The position numbers and the translations under genes were made by a program. The notes beneath the pieces were generated by a model. The model saw nothing but the letters and a program-made list of their open reading frames with translations. It made no database searches and had not been told where the DNA came from. Below are positions 1 to 20,500 of a stretch of DNA of 64,000 bases, one piece after another. Source of the stretch: Haliclystus octoradiatus (lineage: Eukaryota > Cnidaria > Staurozoa > Stauromedusae > Haliclystidae); contig OU744453.1 of NCBI GenBank assembly GCA_916610825.1, positions 12,481,826 through 12,545,825 of the forward strand, in the 5' to 3' direction. Position 1 is the stretch's first letter. The number at the start of each line of letters is the position of its first letter.

Positions 1-53
1 CTCAACATTTGGCAATGAAAATGTTTATCTTTCAGCTGAAATTTTCATCTTAC

Positions 54-239
54 CTCTTTCTTTCCCCTACACATGGACCATCTCCAGAAACTACACGTTG
101 AACCCCATTGTCTTTTTTGTCTATTTAAAGTCTTTTTCTCAGCAATTGGTTTCGCCATAGTCAAAGATATTAATTGCAAAATTACTAACATTAGAATACC
201 GGCTGATGCTAGCCTGTTAGAATATTCCAACGAGACCAT
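54..239 (-). CDS. secreted neuropeptide-like precursor, cyclic amidated peptide (first exon, partial)
   Basis: The ORF opens with a hydrophobic signal peptide (about residues 1-29, core ILMLVILQLISL). It continues with a short spacer and a dibasic KR site, then the 15-residue segment QWGSTCSFWRWSMCR followed by Gly-Lys-Lys. This is the layout of a processed peptide: KR cleavage, possible pyroglutamate from the N-terminal Gln, a disulphide ring between two Cys separated by seven residues, and C-terminal amidation from the Gly. The Phe-Trp-Arg core inside a Cys ring recalls somatostatin, urotensin II and allatostatin C peptides, but ring size and sequence match none exactly, so the family is inferred. 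Right after the GKK-E codons lies GAG|GTAAGA, a strong splice donor (intron from 53 leftward), so the rest of the gene is probably outside the window. The ATG at 239 gives the signal peptide. A chance ORF is possible but unlikely given all signals together. Confidence 0.6.
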
Positions 240-340
240 TTTTATTATTATTCGATTTTAATAATTACAAATGATTTGTTTTAACTCTTCTCTTCGACGT
301 GTCGATGCTGGTATAAGCTATAACTGACAACAGTATACAG

Positions 341-347
341 TTTTATA
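341..347 (-). promoter_or_regulatory. TATA box candidate for the neuropeptide-like gene
   Basis: TATAAAA on the minus strand, about 100 bases upstream of the ATG at 239. A start site about 30 bases downstream would give a 5' UTR of roughly 75 bases. No other promoter motif was recognised. Confidence 0.35.
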
Positions 348-2208
348 ATCCTTAGTCATAACTGCGCATGTCCATTCAATTAATTCTAATTAATCCAACC
401 AATCAGCATTGATGATGAACTCAATAAGCTACATTTCCATACGAGAATAAATTATTAAAACAATCCCGACAGGATATTCATATACCGGTGTGATTTTCTG
501 TAGTTAAAATATATCTCAATAAACCTTATTGTAGTCTGTATTCAAAGTTATAATGTTGCAATGAGCACAGCGAGAAATCAATCGGAAATTGCAATTATTA
601 TTATTATTAGTCTAACGGTCTTCTTGTAATATTGCGTTCGGAAGGACAGAGGGGGGAACGTCCGTCTATAGTCAAAATAAATCCTTTTTTGTTAGAAACG
701 AAATAATAAGATGGGAATTATATGAACGTCATGCATATATACTCCCCCTCGTAAATCGAACATTTTGTCAACGTTTTTGTATCTCTTTAAGTCTATATAC
801 TGAGGCATAAATCCGCTGCGTTTCTTTCACTTCAAAACAGGACGTGCATTTTGACAGCGAACAACTGCTTTATCGTGGAGCTTTATCTGCTTTAACATTA
901 TTGCATCTCCAACATCATTATGATGTCCGAATTATTGCAATTAATGACATCATTGATTACTTCATCACTAATGTGTCACAATGTGACGTATGACAAATGA
1001 CCAGAGGGAGCCCGGAATAAAGCTACCGGAACACTATATGTTATAAGGGCGGTTATAGGCGCTAAATGTTAGGATATATGATTTCATTTTGGTATCGTCC
1101 CATTTTTGTTCTATATATGCACGCAGGTTATTGTTTGATTTCCATCGGACATTAAAATGAATATCCCGCTTTTCTGCATCCTGACTCCAAAGCCCTACAA
1201 CTACCTTTTCTCAAATCTCTCTCAAACAATAAAGAATAACGCAATAAAAACCGTTGACAATAAATGGCATCCCGGTTCCCTGACCCTGGGAAGTTAACAC
1301 TTGTTAAAATAAGGCAATTTCCCCTGTATCTGGAGATACTTGCCTGTTAAAAACCCGGCCCAAAACTACTTAGCTATTGCACCAAAGTAGTAAGTTATGC
1401 GGCTGTATAAATCGTATTTTAGTCTGTATGATTGTGAAAAAGGGCCGGTTTTCTGTTACTAGTATAGATGCCATTGTCAAGGGAAAAACGCGTATTTTAA
1501 ATTTTATAAGAATTTCAATTCCCGGGCTCTTTATTCCCGCTTTTAAAATATGGCAACAATATGACAAGATTCTGGGTAACCGTCTTTAAGGGGACTGATC
1601 TGACGCGATAATGTCTAATGTTAATGGATATTCCCCGATAGTCTGCGGCCGTGATGTCAATTAACTCGTGGATTATGTGACACTATACTACATATCAATT
1701 ATAAATAATAATAATAAAGAACGCAATATATATAATTGTAGATGGTTCTTAATTAAATATAACCGTATTTCATATTTCTAATGGAAGAATTCTAAAGAAG
1801 TATAATACAATGTGAAAATAATGGATAATCAATCGGATTTGGATTAATCCATCTTTCAATAAACGGATATCTAATATCTATTCAAATTTGAATATATATT
1901 ATGTCATCACCTTGAAATAGATACAAATTCTATATGTAACTTAAGTGATTATATTTTGGTATTTCTATTTCAATATTCTGAATGTTTCTTTTGGTATTAA
2001 TGTAATACTTACGTTAGCTATTGCACTGATCTGTGTGTAAATATTTGTCTAGATAGCCGTACGGATATTTTACACAGCATATTGTACGTAACTTGAAAAT
2101 GTTTTCAAAAATTAAAGTAGTCCAATGACCAAGGGAACTACACAATTATAATTATAACATTAATAAATGTAACATCATACGTTATGCGATATTTCTGATT
2201 ATTATATT
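348..2208. other. intergenic, no supported gene
   Basis: AT-rich sequence with only short ORFs lacking family resemblance. There is a small TTA run near 597-612 but no repeat boundaries or RNA genes that I can recognise. Confidence 0.5.
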
Positions 2209-4076
2209 TTAAATCATTTCAACTTGTTGTTGTTGTTGTTGAAATTGCGCTGTTGATGATATGTCTGTATTCACAACTGCGTTGTTGTTATTAGCCTCTT
2301 GATATTCAATTTCAGCCATCTTTTTGTGTAAAATGTCATGTTCGCTGACGGTAGTATTTCCCGCACTCACGTCACTCATCACTACGAGATCAGCCTTATC
2401 AGAGTCTGAGAAATGTCCATTTGTTAATGATGGCTGCTCGACCGAGTGCTTACCATTTACTTGCTCCTTGGTAACATCTAGTTTAGAATCCTTGCTAATT
2501 GTAAATGTCTCAATGCTAACATGTTCATTAATTTCTTGCTCCTTCTTAATTTCAATCATTTTTTGATCGATCCCATGCTCTTTAGTTTCACAGTTGGTAC
2601 TTGTATCACTGTTCACAGTATCTTCAGGACAGGGTTTGTTGATAATGTCTTTCTCCCCTTCGTTTAATTCTTGTGAGTTTGAATGATGGTTGTTAATGTT
2701 TTCAGCCTCTTCTAAATCTATTTTGGGTTCTCTATGAAATTGTAGGTGGCTTTCGCTTCTCTGTTTGTGTAATTGCATAGTTTGATTAACTTCTTTATCG
2801 TTGATCTTTTTTGCGACTGGTTTATTCATTGGCATGAGGTCTGGTACGGCTGATTCCCGTCTCTTGTACTCAGCCCTAGCAGCTCGCACGTGCTTAAAAT
2901 CAATGGTATTTGTATCCACTATGCTGTTGGAGCGATGCCGATCATAATCATCGTCCCCACCGTATGTTGCTTTACGTCGACTAGCCATCACCTCTTCCGC
3001 AGTTTTACGGCGGACTGTAGGTTTAGTAAATTGTATTTTTTCTTCAGGCCTGTTCTCGATAGTTTTATAAAAACTTCTTGCATGATTAACTGAAGCTTTT
3101 GGCACAGGACTAGACTGGGTTTTCTCTGTAGCTTTACCGGAGTGTTGTAGGTCATTTCGAATCCGTACAATGCGGTCACTAGATTTTGCTTCATCGACAA
3201 CACTATGGTCAGCTTTGTAATTCTTTTGACTGTTGGCTCTAGTCATCAGCTTATCGCGGATATTACCAAGTGATTTAGTACATTTAACATCATTTGCCAC
3301 ACTACTGGAACTATTTAGCCTTTTTCTCATTTCAACCTCCTGTCCATCATCGTCAACGATAGCCTCGCCAGCAAGTGTACGTCTGCGTATAGTTGATCTT
3401 ACTTCACTCAATTCTTTCTCACGATCCATCGTCATTCTTCTGACGCCGTGATCAGACTGTGCGTCGAAACTGTTGAATCTTTCTCTTGTTGATTTGATAG
3501 ATTGACTTGGTTTACTAATTTGAGTTGTTTCTTTTGTGTCTTTCTTAACCGTCATGTCTTTCGCGTATTGATCAATCAATCGGCCAGTGGCTGATCGAAT
3601 ACGATTTCCACCATACTGTGACATACGACGTGCAGGGGGTAAGCCCTTCAACTCATAGATATTCGTTGGTGTGGATTGCGTTGTTTCAGAGGATTCACTA
3701 GATGCGCTATCTTGATCGACAATGTCTTGGCTTGAAGAACGAACAAATTCCCGAGCAGAATAACGACTTTCGTTGCTATATGTAGATATAGTGTTTTTTG
3801 TAGTTTCTTCTGTACTTTCATTGCCTATTGCTAATTTCATTTCCAGTTCTCGTTGTTTCGATGACATATGCCGAGATTGACCAAGGTTTCTTAGTCCAGC
3901 ATCACTGGCCACATCAGAAGATCCACTTCGAGTTGTATGCTTCATTGCTTCAACGTTATTTGTCTGCTTTACTTCTACAGGCTCAGGAGAAGCATTTTCG
4001 CTGTGTGAAGTTGCGTCCGCAATGCCATTCGTTAGAGAACAATCCACTTCGGTCGTATCCATAGTAACTGATTCCT
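2209..4076 (-). CDS. large exon of an intrinsically disordered Ser/Thr-rich protein
   Basis: A 617-codon open frame runs from the ATG at 4062 to a stop at 2209. An upstream in-frame ATG at 4128 is less likely, because a polypyrimidine tract ending TTTGAACAG lies between and makes a good 3' splice site, so this exon probably starts at 4076. The protein is rich in Ser, Thr, Glu, Lys and Asn and has no hydrophobic segment. Basic blocks with RRxS-type sites occur (PPARRMSQYGG, VRRKTAEEVMASRRKATYGG, EYKRRESAVPDL), and a poly-Gln tract lies just before the C-terminus. These suggest a phosphorylated, disordered, possibly cytoskeletal or scaffolding protein. I recognise no domain or family. An upstream exon may add 5' UTR or N-terminal coding sequence. 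The long coding bias-like frame and clean acceptor support a real host gene. Confidence 0.65.
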
Positions 4077-7000
4077 GTTCAAAGACAAATAAATAAATCA
4101 CCTGCCATGAATATTTATACCAAACCACTATTCAAAATGGCAGGTATCGATGGATTGACTGTTAGAATGTCGTGAAAGAACAAACAGCCATATAATACAC
4201 GGACGAATACAATATAATGAATAGTTAAACAACAAGGACTTTTTCTCGAGGCATAAATGTAAGGGTCAATTGAAAAGGATCAGTTTTGAATTGGGCGGGC
4301 AATTTTTATATCAAATATTATCTTTTAGACAAAACAGTCTGTATCATGTACCATTTTTGACCACAAGTTCAACACATTCGTCAAACAATGTACACCACAG
4401 TCTATTTTCAGTTTAAGAGTAAATAGATTTATAAAATAAAAAATAACACTTGCTTGGTAACAATTGGGCTAAACGCTTGTTTGAAATACGTAACCCCGCG
4501 TAACATAAAAGACCAATGATTTGAATATTTATCATTGAAGCAATCATTGAAGCGGATAAAAACTAAGAGCTTTTAATACAAGTTAACATGATTAAATCGG
4601 CTTTTCATATTACAACGATTGTACATTTAAAAGAGATATATAGCAAAGATCAGGATCAACTAAGATTGATTGAAACAATTTGCATTCGTTCAATATAAAA
4701 CATGAGATACAAATAGGATAGCTAGCTAGACTTCATGACTAATATATTACTTATTAGTCAACTATAATAGAAACAATTTAACGATAACACTACATATGGC
4801 ATTTCATGTTTAGTACATCATTCACGAGTGTCTAAAATATGAAATATCGATCCTATCAAAGTCAAATGAAATATTTGAAGAATTCTATGGTCAAATAATA
4901 AGATTGTGAAATATCAATTGACAAACTCGATATTTACTTAATCGACTGCACTGTTGTGATTAGGGACCCCTTTCCTAAGGGGCTTCATTGCAGGGGGCAG
5001 TATAATAGAAATACTGTAGCATTAAAATAGTTGTAGGTCGAATAAAACATCCAAGGAGTGGCATCTAACATCTAAGGAAAACGACATTGCTACAAGTATA
5101 GATCATGATGAAGTATAGATCATGATTTCCGAAACACAACGTTTGAACAAAAACCTATCACTATTCGACAGTTTATAAAATTCAATAAACGATGAAGAAC
5201 AACTGCGGTTAATTAAATGTTCCAAAAACGAGAAATTAGTCAAGACACCAGTTGCCTGGTAACAGCATATTTGTGGATCCGTCGCGGTCGAACCGATTTT
5301 ATTTTGTGATAAAATATAGTTTGATAAAAGTAATAGTCATAGAACAGAGAATTTTTTTGTAAAAGATGCGAATTGTTTGCGATGTTGGCATTCCATACAT
5401 ACAATAAATTGCATAGGACAATAATAAAAAACATAGGCATAAAATTAAAAGCATATGTGACGTCATTACAATCAATGTCGTCATTATTGCTATTTAAATA
5501 TGGCAATCAAAGCAAAATAAGTCATTACACGTGTGCAGAAAATTGAAAAGAAATGTGACTCGCGTGGGTTTATTCTGAGAACAAAATGGACTAATGATAT
5601 CATAAATAGAATATTTTTGCACGAAAAACAGAGACTTTTAATACTGGACACAACAAACGTTGGGCATATTATCTCAAATCGTACTTCGAAACTTCGCACA
5701 ACAACTATAATGTACATTGTGTACACGGCGGTCAAAATATAAAACAACAAAAGTATTATCTCATTTGATGTTACATCGTAATATTTTTGTACCATATGTT
5801 ACCTTCTGAGTTGATATACGTCTGTGCCGTACTGCAGTGTTTGTCTTTATAATATTAGTAATCTCAAATTAAGTCAATCCCAAATTATTAACATCTCATT
5901 TATGAGTAAGTGTTATTACAAGACGCTAAATTAGTAAGAGCAACTTTGGGATTATTATTTGTAAACAAAAACACGAAGAGTCAAGCTGACCATGATATGG
6001 TTGATGGTAAAAGGACACCTTTAGAAAAAAACTTATTAAATCAATAAGCCATGACAAATCTAACACTGAGATGTAATACCATCGTGAAAATATATCAGGT
6101 GCACAAAAACAAGTGAATAAAAATACTGAAAGGCAAGACAACAACAATAACTCACGTTCTGTATGAAAAGCGTCTTGTAGAACTGTCTTGTTTCAATCTG
6201 CCAAACTACAATCAGACATCGATTTCTATGTGGTTTAAAACAGTTGAGTAAATCAACGTAGAAGAAAGTTTGCAAGTGGGTCGAACAGAATTGTAAATAT
6301 CTTTCTCTCCTTGCATTAACAGGGTTAAAAACAATACACTGAGTAATGTGTATAACCAATTTAAATAGATAATGTACAAGCGACTTTGGTATCCTCCAAT
6401 ATATGGCTCAATTGCCGGAAATTCAATCTTGGAGTTACACCGCGAAGACGGACTGTCGTTTGTCGAGTGGTTGAAAACTTCCAGCTGCAAATGCTTTGGG
6501 TCAGTCGTGGGAATGAAGGCGGCTAGACCACATACCATCTGTTTTAATTCTTGCACAAAGCATGCACAAAGGCAGTAACAATAAGCGTCGGTTAGCTATT
6601 TGTCGCTCTGCTGCTGAGATGTGCGGCCAGGCATTCGCTTGCGACACAATGACAGTATATAGACAAGCTTTATTATAACTTTAACAAATTAAAGCTATTT
6701 CAACGATTCTCGCCGAAACAATCAATATAATACAGACAGGAATTCAACGGTGACTCGTATACGTAGTTTTCGGTTCAGTCGATTGTTGCACGTGACGTAT
6801 GTCGTACAAGGGAAGACTCAAAACATGAACAAGAATCAGTTTTCAGTTGGTTTCGTTATCAATAAGTTTTATCTGCAGGGAATTTCACGAACACATGGTC
6901 AATACGCAAAATACAATGCAAAACAGGTCACAAGTTTTATACTCTATCAAACGTAAAAAATTACCGGGACGTTTGTACCCGCGTTTGTATGATACAACTA

Positions 7001-7557
7001 TACAGGCTGTACACTACACTGAAGTGTCAGTCTAGCTAGTAGTCTATAACATCGGCATTTCAGGTATACATTATACTGCATGTATAGTTAGCATCACATT
7101 TGGTCAATTTAAATAAATCATGAATAAATAGACCAAATCAAATGGCCCGAGTATGACCATTTTGATTTTGTATAATTTGTATTCTGACATTGCTCTAGTG
7201 CAAAAGTAAATATGTTTGGTCAACCAACAATAAAAACCAATGGATTGGTAAATGGCTTTAATCATTTATGAGTTGGTAATTAAGTTCTTTTTGTTTGAGA
7301 ACCGCAAATTGACCGTCGATATCAAAATAATAGGACAAATCATATTTACACGAAAAAGGCTAGACATAAATAATAAAAAAATGAGGCAAGAAGAAACGAA
7401 ACTGTAAAATGCTGAGAAAATTAAAAATACTAGTATGAAACGCAACGCAATATGACTATTTCAAGGCTTTCAAATCCATACAAATGCAGAAAATTCATTA
7501 TGCAGAAAACGCAATAAACTTCACTGGGGTCTGGGTCATACCGGCTTGTTAATATCT
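4077..7557. other. gap between the disordered-protein exon and CFAP276
   Basis: AT-rich, with several short ORFs on both strands (for example 5240-5795 and 6212-6556 minus) that show no family resemblance. A GC-richer patch at about 6370-6640 could hold an upstream exon or promoter of the minus-strand gene, but no start site can be fixed. A small CCCC...GGGG hairpin sits near 4966-4982. Confidence 0.4.
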
Positions 7558-7571
7558 GTTGCCAAGGCGAC
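7558..7571 (+). promoter_or_regulatory. RFX X-box in the CFAP276 promoter
   Basis: GTTGCCAAGGCGAC has the two half sites of the RFX-binding X-box (GTNRCC, short spacer, RGYAAC) with one departure in the right half. It lies 54 bases upstream of the CFAP276 start codon, the place expected in ciliary genes controlled by RFX factors. Confidence 0.65.
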
Positions 7572-7624
7572 AGCAGAACGTAAATAACACTTTCTCCTTT
7601 TTCTCGCTCCGAAAACTTAACAAA

Positions 7625-14856
<7,232 letters not shown>

Positions 14857-15634
14857 ATATGAATGATATTAAAATGCACAATTGAGTAATTATTTTTGCA
14901 ACAGTTTATATTAATTATTAAATAATTTACTTTGTACAGACTCTTTCTTATAAAATTTATAAAGAAAATATAATATTTCAAAGGTTTTATAGCTAATATG
15001 ATATTTTAAACAAACAAATCTATTCTACAAAATATGACTTACATTTTAGTCAACTGTCTTTGTTACTTTCCATCGCGATTACTTCGTTAAGTACATGACC
15101 TGCCAGTTTCTTGGTCTTTTTTCTTCTTGTTTTCTATCAAAATCAACAAAATATGATAAGTACCGAATATGTAATAGTTATTGTTCATAGTAATAGTAAG
15201 GGAAGGTGAATGTCGGCTAATAATGATCAAGGTCCATCGAGGTAATTATACCGATAGTCATTGGGCCTGGTATCGATAACTGTTTTAGTCAACCATTAAC
15301 ATGTTATAGCACCATCAAAAACGCAAAATTATCCTGTGTCTATACACAGAGCGGTCTACACAGTTTAGATTTGCCCAATCAAATTGCTCAATTTTGTTTG
15401 ATTTCCATATTGACCTGTTGGTCGATGACGAAATAAATACAGTCCACTAATTATCAATGACATTAGTATTTATATTTACCATTGTAAAATATCATATTTG
15501 ATATACCTGAGATTTATACAAATGAAATACACGTAGCATCATCCCAACGCAATTTTAATTACGACAGCAATCTAACCCCGTTATTTATCAGTAGGATATA
15601 TCTTGAAATGGAAACGGGACATTTTACCTGTAGC
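14857..15634. other. no supported gene between CFAP276 and the MITE cluster
   Basis: AT-rich 3' flank of CFAP276. I recognise no ORF with family resemblance and no repeat boundaries. Confidence 0.4.
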
Positions 15635-15636
15635 TA

Positions 15637-15739
15637 CCCCTGCGAAAAACAGTTCAGGAGTTCATGAGCAGTTTATGAACGTTAAATGGTTCCAATTTTC
15701 CTGAACTGTTCATGAACTCCTGAACTGTTTTCGCATGGG
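15637..15739. mobile_element. Tc1/mariner-type MITE (best copy of the TTCATGAACTG family)
   Basis: A 103-bp hairpin. The left end CCCCTGCGAAAAACAGTTCA and the reverse complement of the right end CCCATGCGAAAACAGTTCA agree, and both continue into GGAGTTCATGA. It is flanked by TA on each side (15635-15636 and 15740-15741), the target duplication expected for Tc1/mariner-type elements. It has no coding capacity. Confidence 0.75.
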
Positions 15740-15779
15740 TAATACAGAACAACTTACGCTCGGTATGTATTTTTATTTA

Positions 15780-16305
15780 TGATTCGAGAACAGTTCATGA
15801 AACACACAACATCAAACATTTATTACATTTTTCTTAACTGTTTATGAATGGTTCATGATCATATCAGTTCCCCCAGTGCATATTAAAATGTTGAAAGTTA
15901 AATTTTGGACAGATTTGCTTATTGGAATTGTTCAATTATAGGGTCTCCCCTTTACCTATAAATAATAATATTAATTCTGGTGATATATCATCGACATGGC
16001 AATTATCAGGGGTTGCACTGCATACTGATATTGAACAAATATTTGAAAAGTTAATAAATAAGAAATAGTCTGAAGATCTTTGCTTTCTGAAAAAAATGCA
16101 CCCTAGGACCATCTTTGGTTCGGCAAATAGAGCAGATCCTCACGTGAAAACAGTTCATGAACTCCAAATTTAATTAGCAACTTTTATGAACTGGTCATGA
16201 AAAATGAGTAAGTTATTCAACATTCATGACCAGTTCATGAACTATTTATAAGGTGCTGCTCATGAATTTTCATTAAGTTCAAGAACTGCTCATGAATAGT
16301 TAATG
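15780..16305. repeat. diverged fragments of the TTCATGAACTG MITE family
   Basis: GTTCATGAA and TTCATGAACTG blocks and their reverse complements recur at about 15786-15870 and 16143-16305, without clean ends. These appear to be old or nested copies of the 15637-15739 element. Confidence 0.5.
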
Positions 16306-16679
16306 AATTCAGTATATTTCTTCACAGTAGTTGTAGTAGCATTCCCAAAATTGATTTCCAGAATGCGGTGACATATTTTAAAATCTAATGACATAAATGT
16401 CAAATAAAAACAGCTTTTGGATCCAACAATGGTAAAATGAATTAAGAAAATAAACGTAATCATCAAAATTTTCCGAATATCTGCCAATTTGCATGTTATA
16501 CACTGGTAGCTTAGCGGCAAAGTATTTGCATGATGTGTGGGAGACTGGGGATCAATTCCTCTTTGTTGCACACAATTTCTTTATATGTTTCTGTAAATTC
16601 CTCATGTCCCTCAATAACAAAGCATTTCTGTTTATGATGTGACTGTAAATCACAATTATATGGTTGAAAAGAAGGCAGG

Positions 16680-17512
16680 GATGTAAGTAACTGTCACTAA
16701 AGTAGATGATTACTGTAATCAGTTACATTTTCATTAACTTTTACCTGTAATCAGTTACTTTTCTGAAAGGAATAACGGATCAATTTTTTGGTTGCCTAGC
16801 AATTACTGATTACTTTCTTGACGCAGGAACAATAGCCTGGTTTTCACTTATTTTGAATGCTTAGAAACTCTGTAACAACAAGCATCAAGTAAATAACTCA
16901 TAACAACGGCACCTATTCAATTTAATTACAACAACATAATACCAACTAGAGAAATAGAAACAATAGCAATCTGAACATCACAATATCACTATACAAATCA
17001 AACTAATCACACATTTAAATGTTTGATTTCCTAGCAACACAATTTCTGTAGCACATTTGAGTGTCTATCTCTTTTTATTATGATAAGAAATCGAATGGTT
17101 CAATTAATTCTAGAAACATTTAATGATGAATTTGTATCGTACAAAGTGTTCAAACATGCAGACTCTCTAATTAATACGTTATCACCTGATATATTTTCAA
17201 TCGCTAATCAATAGCTATGCCTCATTTCTTTTAGAAAACAATATTTGTAAAAAAACAAGATAATTGTTATTGGTAATTAAAACAAACTTTTATGTGTTAT
17301 TTTGTAGTACTGTAGTGAAGCCATTCTTACTCCCATTCTCCTTTAAATAAAAAGTAATCAGTAATTGCTAATCGAAACAACAAATGTTTCACTGTTAATT
17401 GATTACATTTTGGGAAATGTAATTGTAATGGTAATTGATTACTTTTCGAGAGATTCAATAATAGTAATAGTAATTACTGTAATTACTATTTTAGCAGTAA
17501 TTTTACAGCTCT
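16680..17512. mobile_element. hAT-like MITE candidate downstream of UTP23
   Basis: The left end CAGGGATGTAAGTAACTG and the reverse complement of the right end (CAGAGCTGTAAAATTACTG) are similar. Subterminal GTAATCAGTTAC-like blocks occur at both sides. It is about 830 bp and AT-rich with no coding frame. The end motif resembles hAT MITEs, but no clean 8-bp target duplication is seen, so class and exact borders are uncertain. Confidence 0.45.
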
Positions 17513-17562
17513 GTGAAAATGTAACATTATTATTGTGACAATCTTAGTATGCTATACAGGAC

Positions 17563-20500
17563 CTATTCAATAAAGTTAAGGTGTTTGATATAACAGGTTT
17601 GACAGTAGTGTACCTGTTTTGTGACATGTCCAGTTGAATTGGAAGTGTTATGTTTGGAAGTCTTTCTAACTGACAATGGATTTGGTCCTTTAGGTCCTCT
17701 ACGTTTCAAATGAGAAGTGTCGCTTTTATCTTTTATCTTAGCATGTTTTAATAATTGTTTTTCGTGGTCTGCAAGTTGAAGTTTCTTTGTCTCTACCTGT
17801 AATTGAAATTAAAACAATAATTTGTTAATTTAATAAATAACAATAGATGGAATGGCAATCAAATATTTTGGTGCGCAAAGATAATTTTTTATATGTTGAA
17901 TGATTTAGGTCCAAAAATAATGTAGAATAGTTCAATCAAATGAAATGAATCAATTATAAAAATACATTAAAAATGGTACACCTCGACCAGTACCAGGCTC
18001 TATTTATCGAAATCTATTGGCTTATCTTAAATGGTCTAAAATTGATTAGCACAACCTTAAACTGTTGCTGCTGATTGGCAAATTAAATTTATAATCTTAC
18101 ATAACACAATATAACAAAAATATCAGAAAAAGTCAAATATAAAAGCATGATATCAGGTTGATTTGCTTCAGATACGTTTGCAAACTTATTAAATATGCAA
18201 GGTATCATCGATGTGGTGAACTGATCAAACAATAGAATCATGACAGGATAGCTTTTACAAGGACATCAATTTTACGGTCAAACCCTTTTAAGCTCAAATG
18301 CGTATGAAATGGGACTGGAAGGTGCATTATTTAGAAACGGTTTGCACTGGAAATGTTTGGTGCTTCTACTTCCAGCTGTGTGTCGATATTGCCAACGTAG
18401 CTGTACATGGCCAGGGTCCAATAAAATATTTTTGCTTCGGAGATTCAAATAATTGCTTACAAAGTTTTTCGAGTGATTAGATTAAGTAAGAATTCTCACA
18501 GCTTTTTAATTTAGGGGTTATTCTCAGAAAAATTCTTGATAAAACTACATCTTTTTACACATCTTCCATTATAAAGAAAGTAGATTAGTTTTCTACTGAG
18601 TATAAAAACTTAGAATACAACACAATTCTATCCCCTTCCTTCCTAACTTTGGGCAAGCCTTCTGGGACTCTAAGTTTCGGAATCCTCCATTTTATCGAAC
18701 TCTGCACATAGCAAATTCTTTCGCAGATAGTATTGCTAAACTATGGTCCTTACTGTGGTTTTGTATTTTTCTGATGCTTTCGATGGTGGTTCCAATACAA
18801 TAGCATTATGATTGATAAAAATCAAAGGAGTTCCTATTGAATAAAAACACACATTCATTCAATATAGCTTTGAAATATAACAAAATAGCTTGCAAGCCGA
18901 TTGGCGCTTGATTGAAAACCTTCACAGGAATTTTAAAGTTTATAATCATGAGTTATATAATGTGGTGTAAGTTGTTTTACTGATTGAACATAGGCCTCGT
19001 TGTATAAAATATATTGTCAGAAATCAGACAATCATGTTTGCTACTCAAAGTTTCACGCCAAGGCGATCATCAGGCAATCTATTCAATAAAAATTATACAC
19101 TATACTTTCAGGATTCATACAGAGCGCCATTATTTTAATTATGTTATTATTTACTTGTTAGGAATGACGACTATTTTTGTTGGTGGTTCCGGTGATAATT
19201 TGTGGCTATGTTTTTAAATTTGATAAGTAAAATTTGTTTTGATGTCTACATTTTGATATTATTTCTCTTTTCTTATTAAGTAAATCATGGGTCATGTTTA
19301 ATGGGGAAGATGCTCCTGATTGATAGTCACGCATCATATCTAACATATTACAAACGTCGTACAAACAAACAACATGAGATATTACCTGGTGTCTTTTGAA
19401 GTTTGTATCTCAACTCTCTATCTTGACTAGCAACAAAAAGTCGATTTGTGTTTTCTTCCCCTACAAAAAAGGTATGCATTCACAAATGGTTTATGAAAAT
19501 TGAACATCTTTCATGAACTGTTCATAATATTTAAGTTGAGGTTTACTATATTATTGAATATTGAGTACAGCCCCTGCATCAAAATGTGTGGAGTTCATGA
19601 TACGTTCAGAAACATGTTAAAAATAGTTTGTGAACAGTTTATGAACTAGTTCATCAACGTTAAATGGCCTAATTTTCATAGACTCTTCATTAGTCCATTT
19701 ATCGTTCATGAACTGTTTTTCGCAGGGAGTGTCCAAAAAGACATGACAGCCTGGCAACTAGGTTTCTGGAAGGAGAGGCCAAATGTAGGAAGAAAAGAAT
19801 TTGTTTCTTTATTCTCTTAAAATTAGAGAAATGACAATACTATCAGGAACATTTCAACTAAAAAGTATTCAGAAGGTTTTTGAATACCAAATAAGAAGGA
19901 AAAATACTTGTTGGATCCTGATCATTGTTTATGAACAGTTCATGAACTCCTGAACTGTTTTGCATACGGTTCAAGATGCTATAGAGGATAGATCCAGCTG
20001 TTTGTAATACTATCAAGGGGTCAGGTACCACGCATAATGTTGCTTACGATATATTCTAGGCTGTGTTCAGCTTCAACACTGTTTTCCATATCAGGGAACT
20101 CCAATCTATTTATTTTTTAGAATACAGGTGTAGGTTGTAGGTAACAAAATATAGATCAGAATGGAGTTTTTATTACCAACCTGCACAGGTGAAAGGTTCT
20201 GGACATAATGGTTTAGGCAACTGTTATTCAAGGCACAACAATAATGAATGCCAATTTGGTGATTTTGCATTAATACTTATGATTACTGTTAAGAGATTAG
20301 TGTATGCTAGTTCTTCACTGAGCAGTTAGTAAACATTAAGCTGTAAGGAAAAGTTACTTACCAAAAAATGATGCCATGCATTCACTTGCTGGTAGTTTCT
20401 TTTTGTGGTGGCATTTCCGTTCCTGAAAATTCTTCGCAATCATCATAGCCCCTTTAAGCTCATTGCCAAGTAATTCACCCTCATGGAGAATACATTGGGT

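Noticed and set aside
73..261. Plus-strand 62-codon ORF
   Set aside because: It is the antisense shadow of the neuropeptide-like exon.
4062..4128. Upstream ATG at 4128 for the disordered protein
   Set aside because: A polypyrimidine tract and AG acceptor lie between it and the ATG at 4062, so those codons are probably intron.
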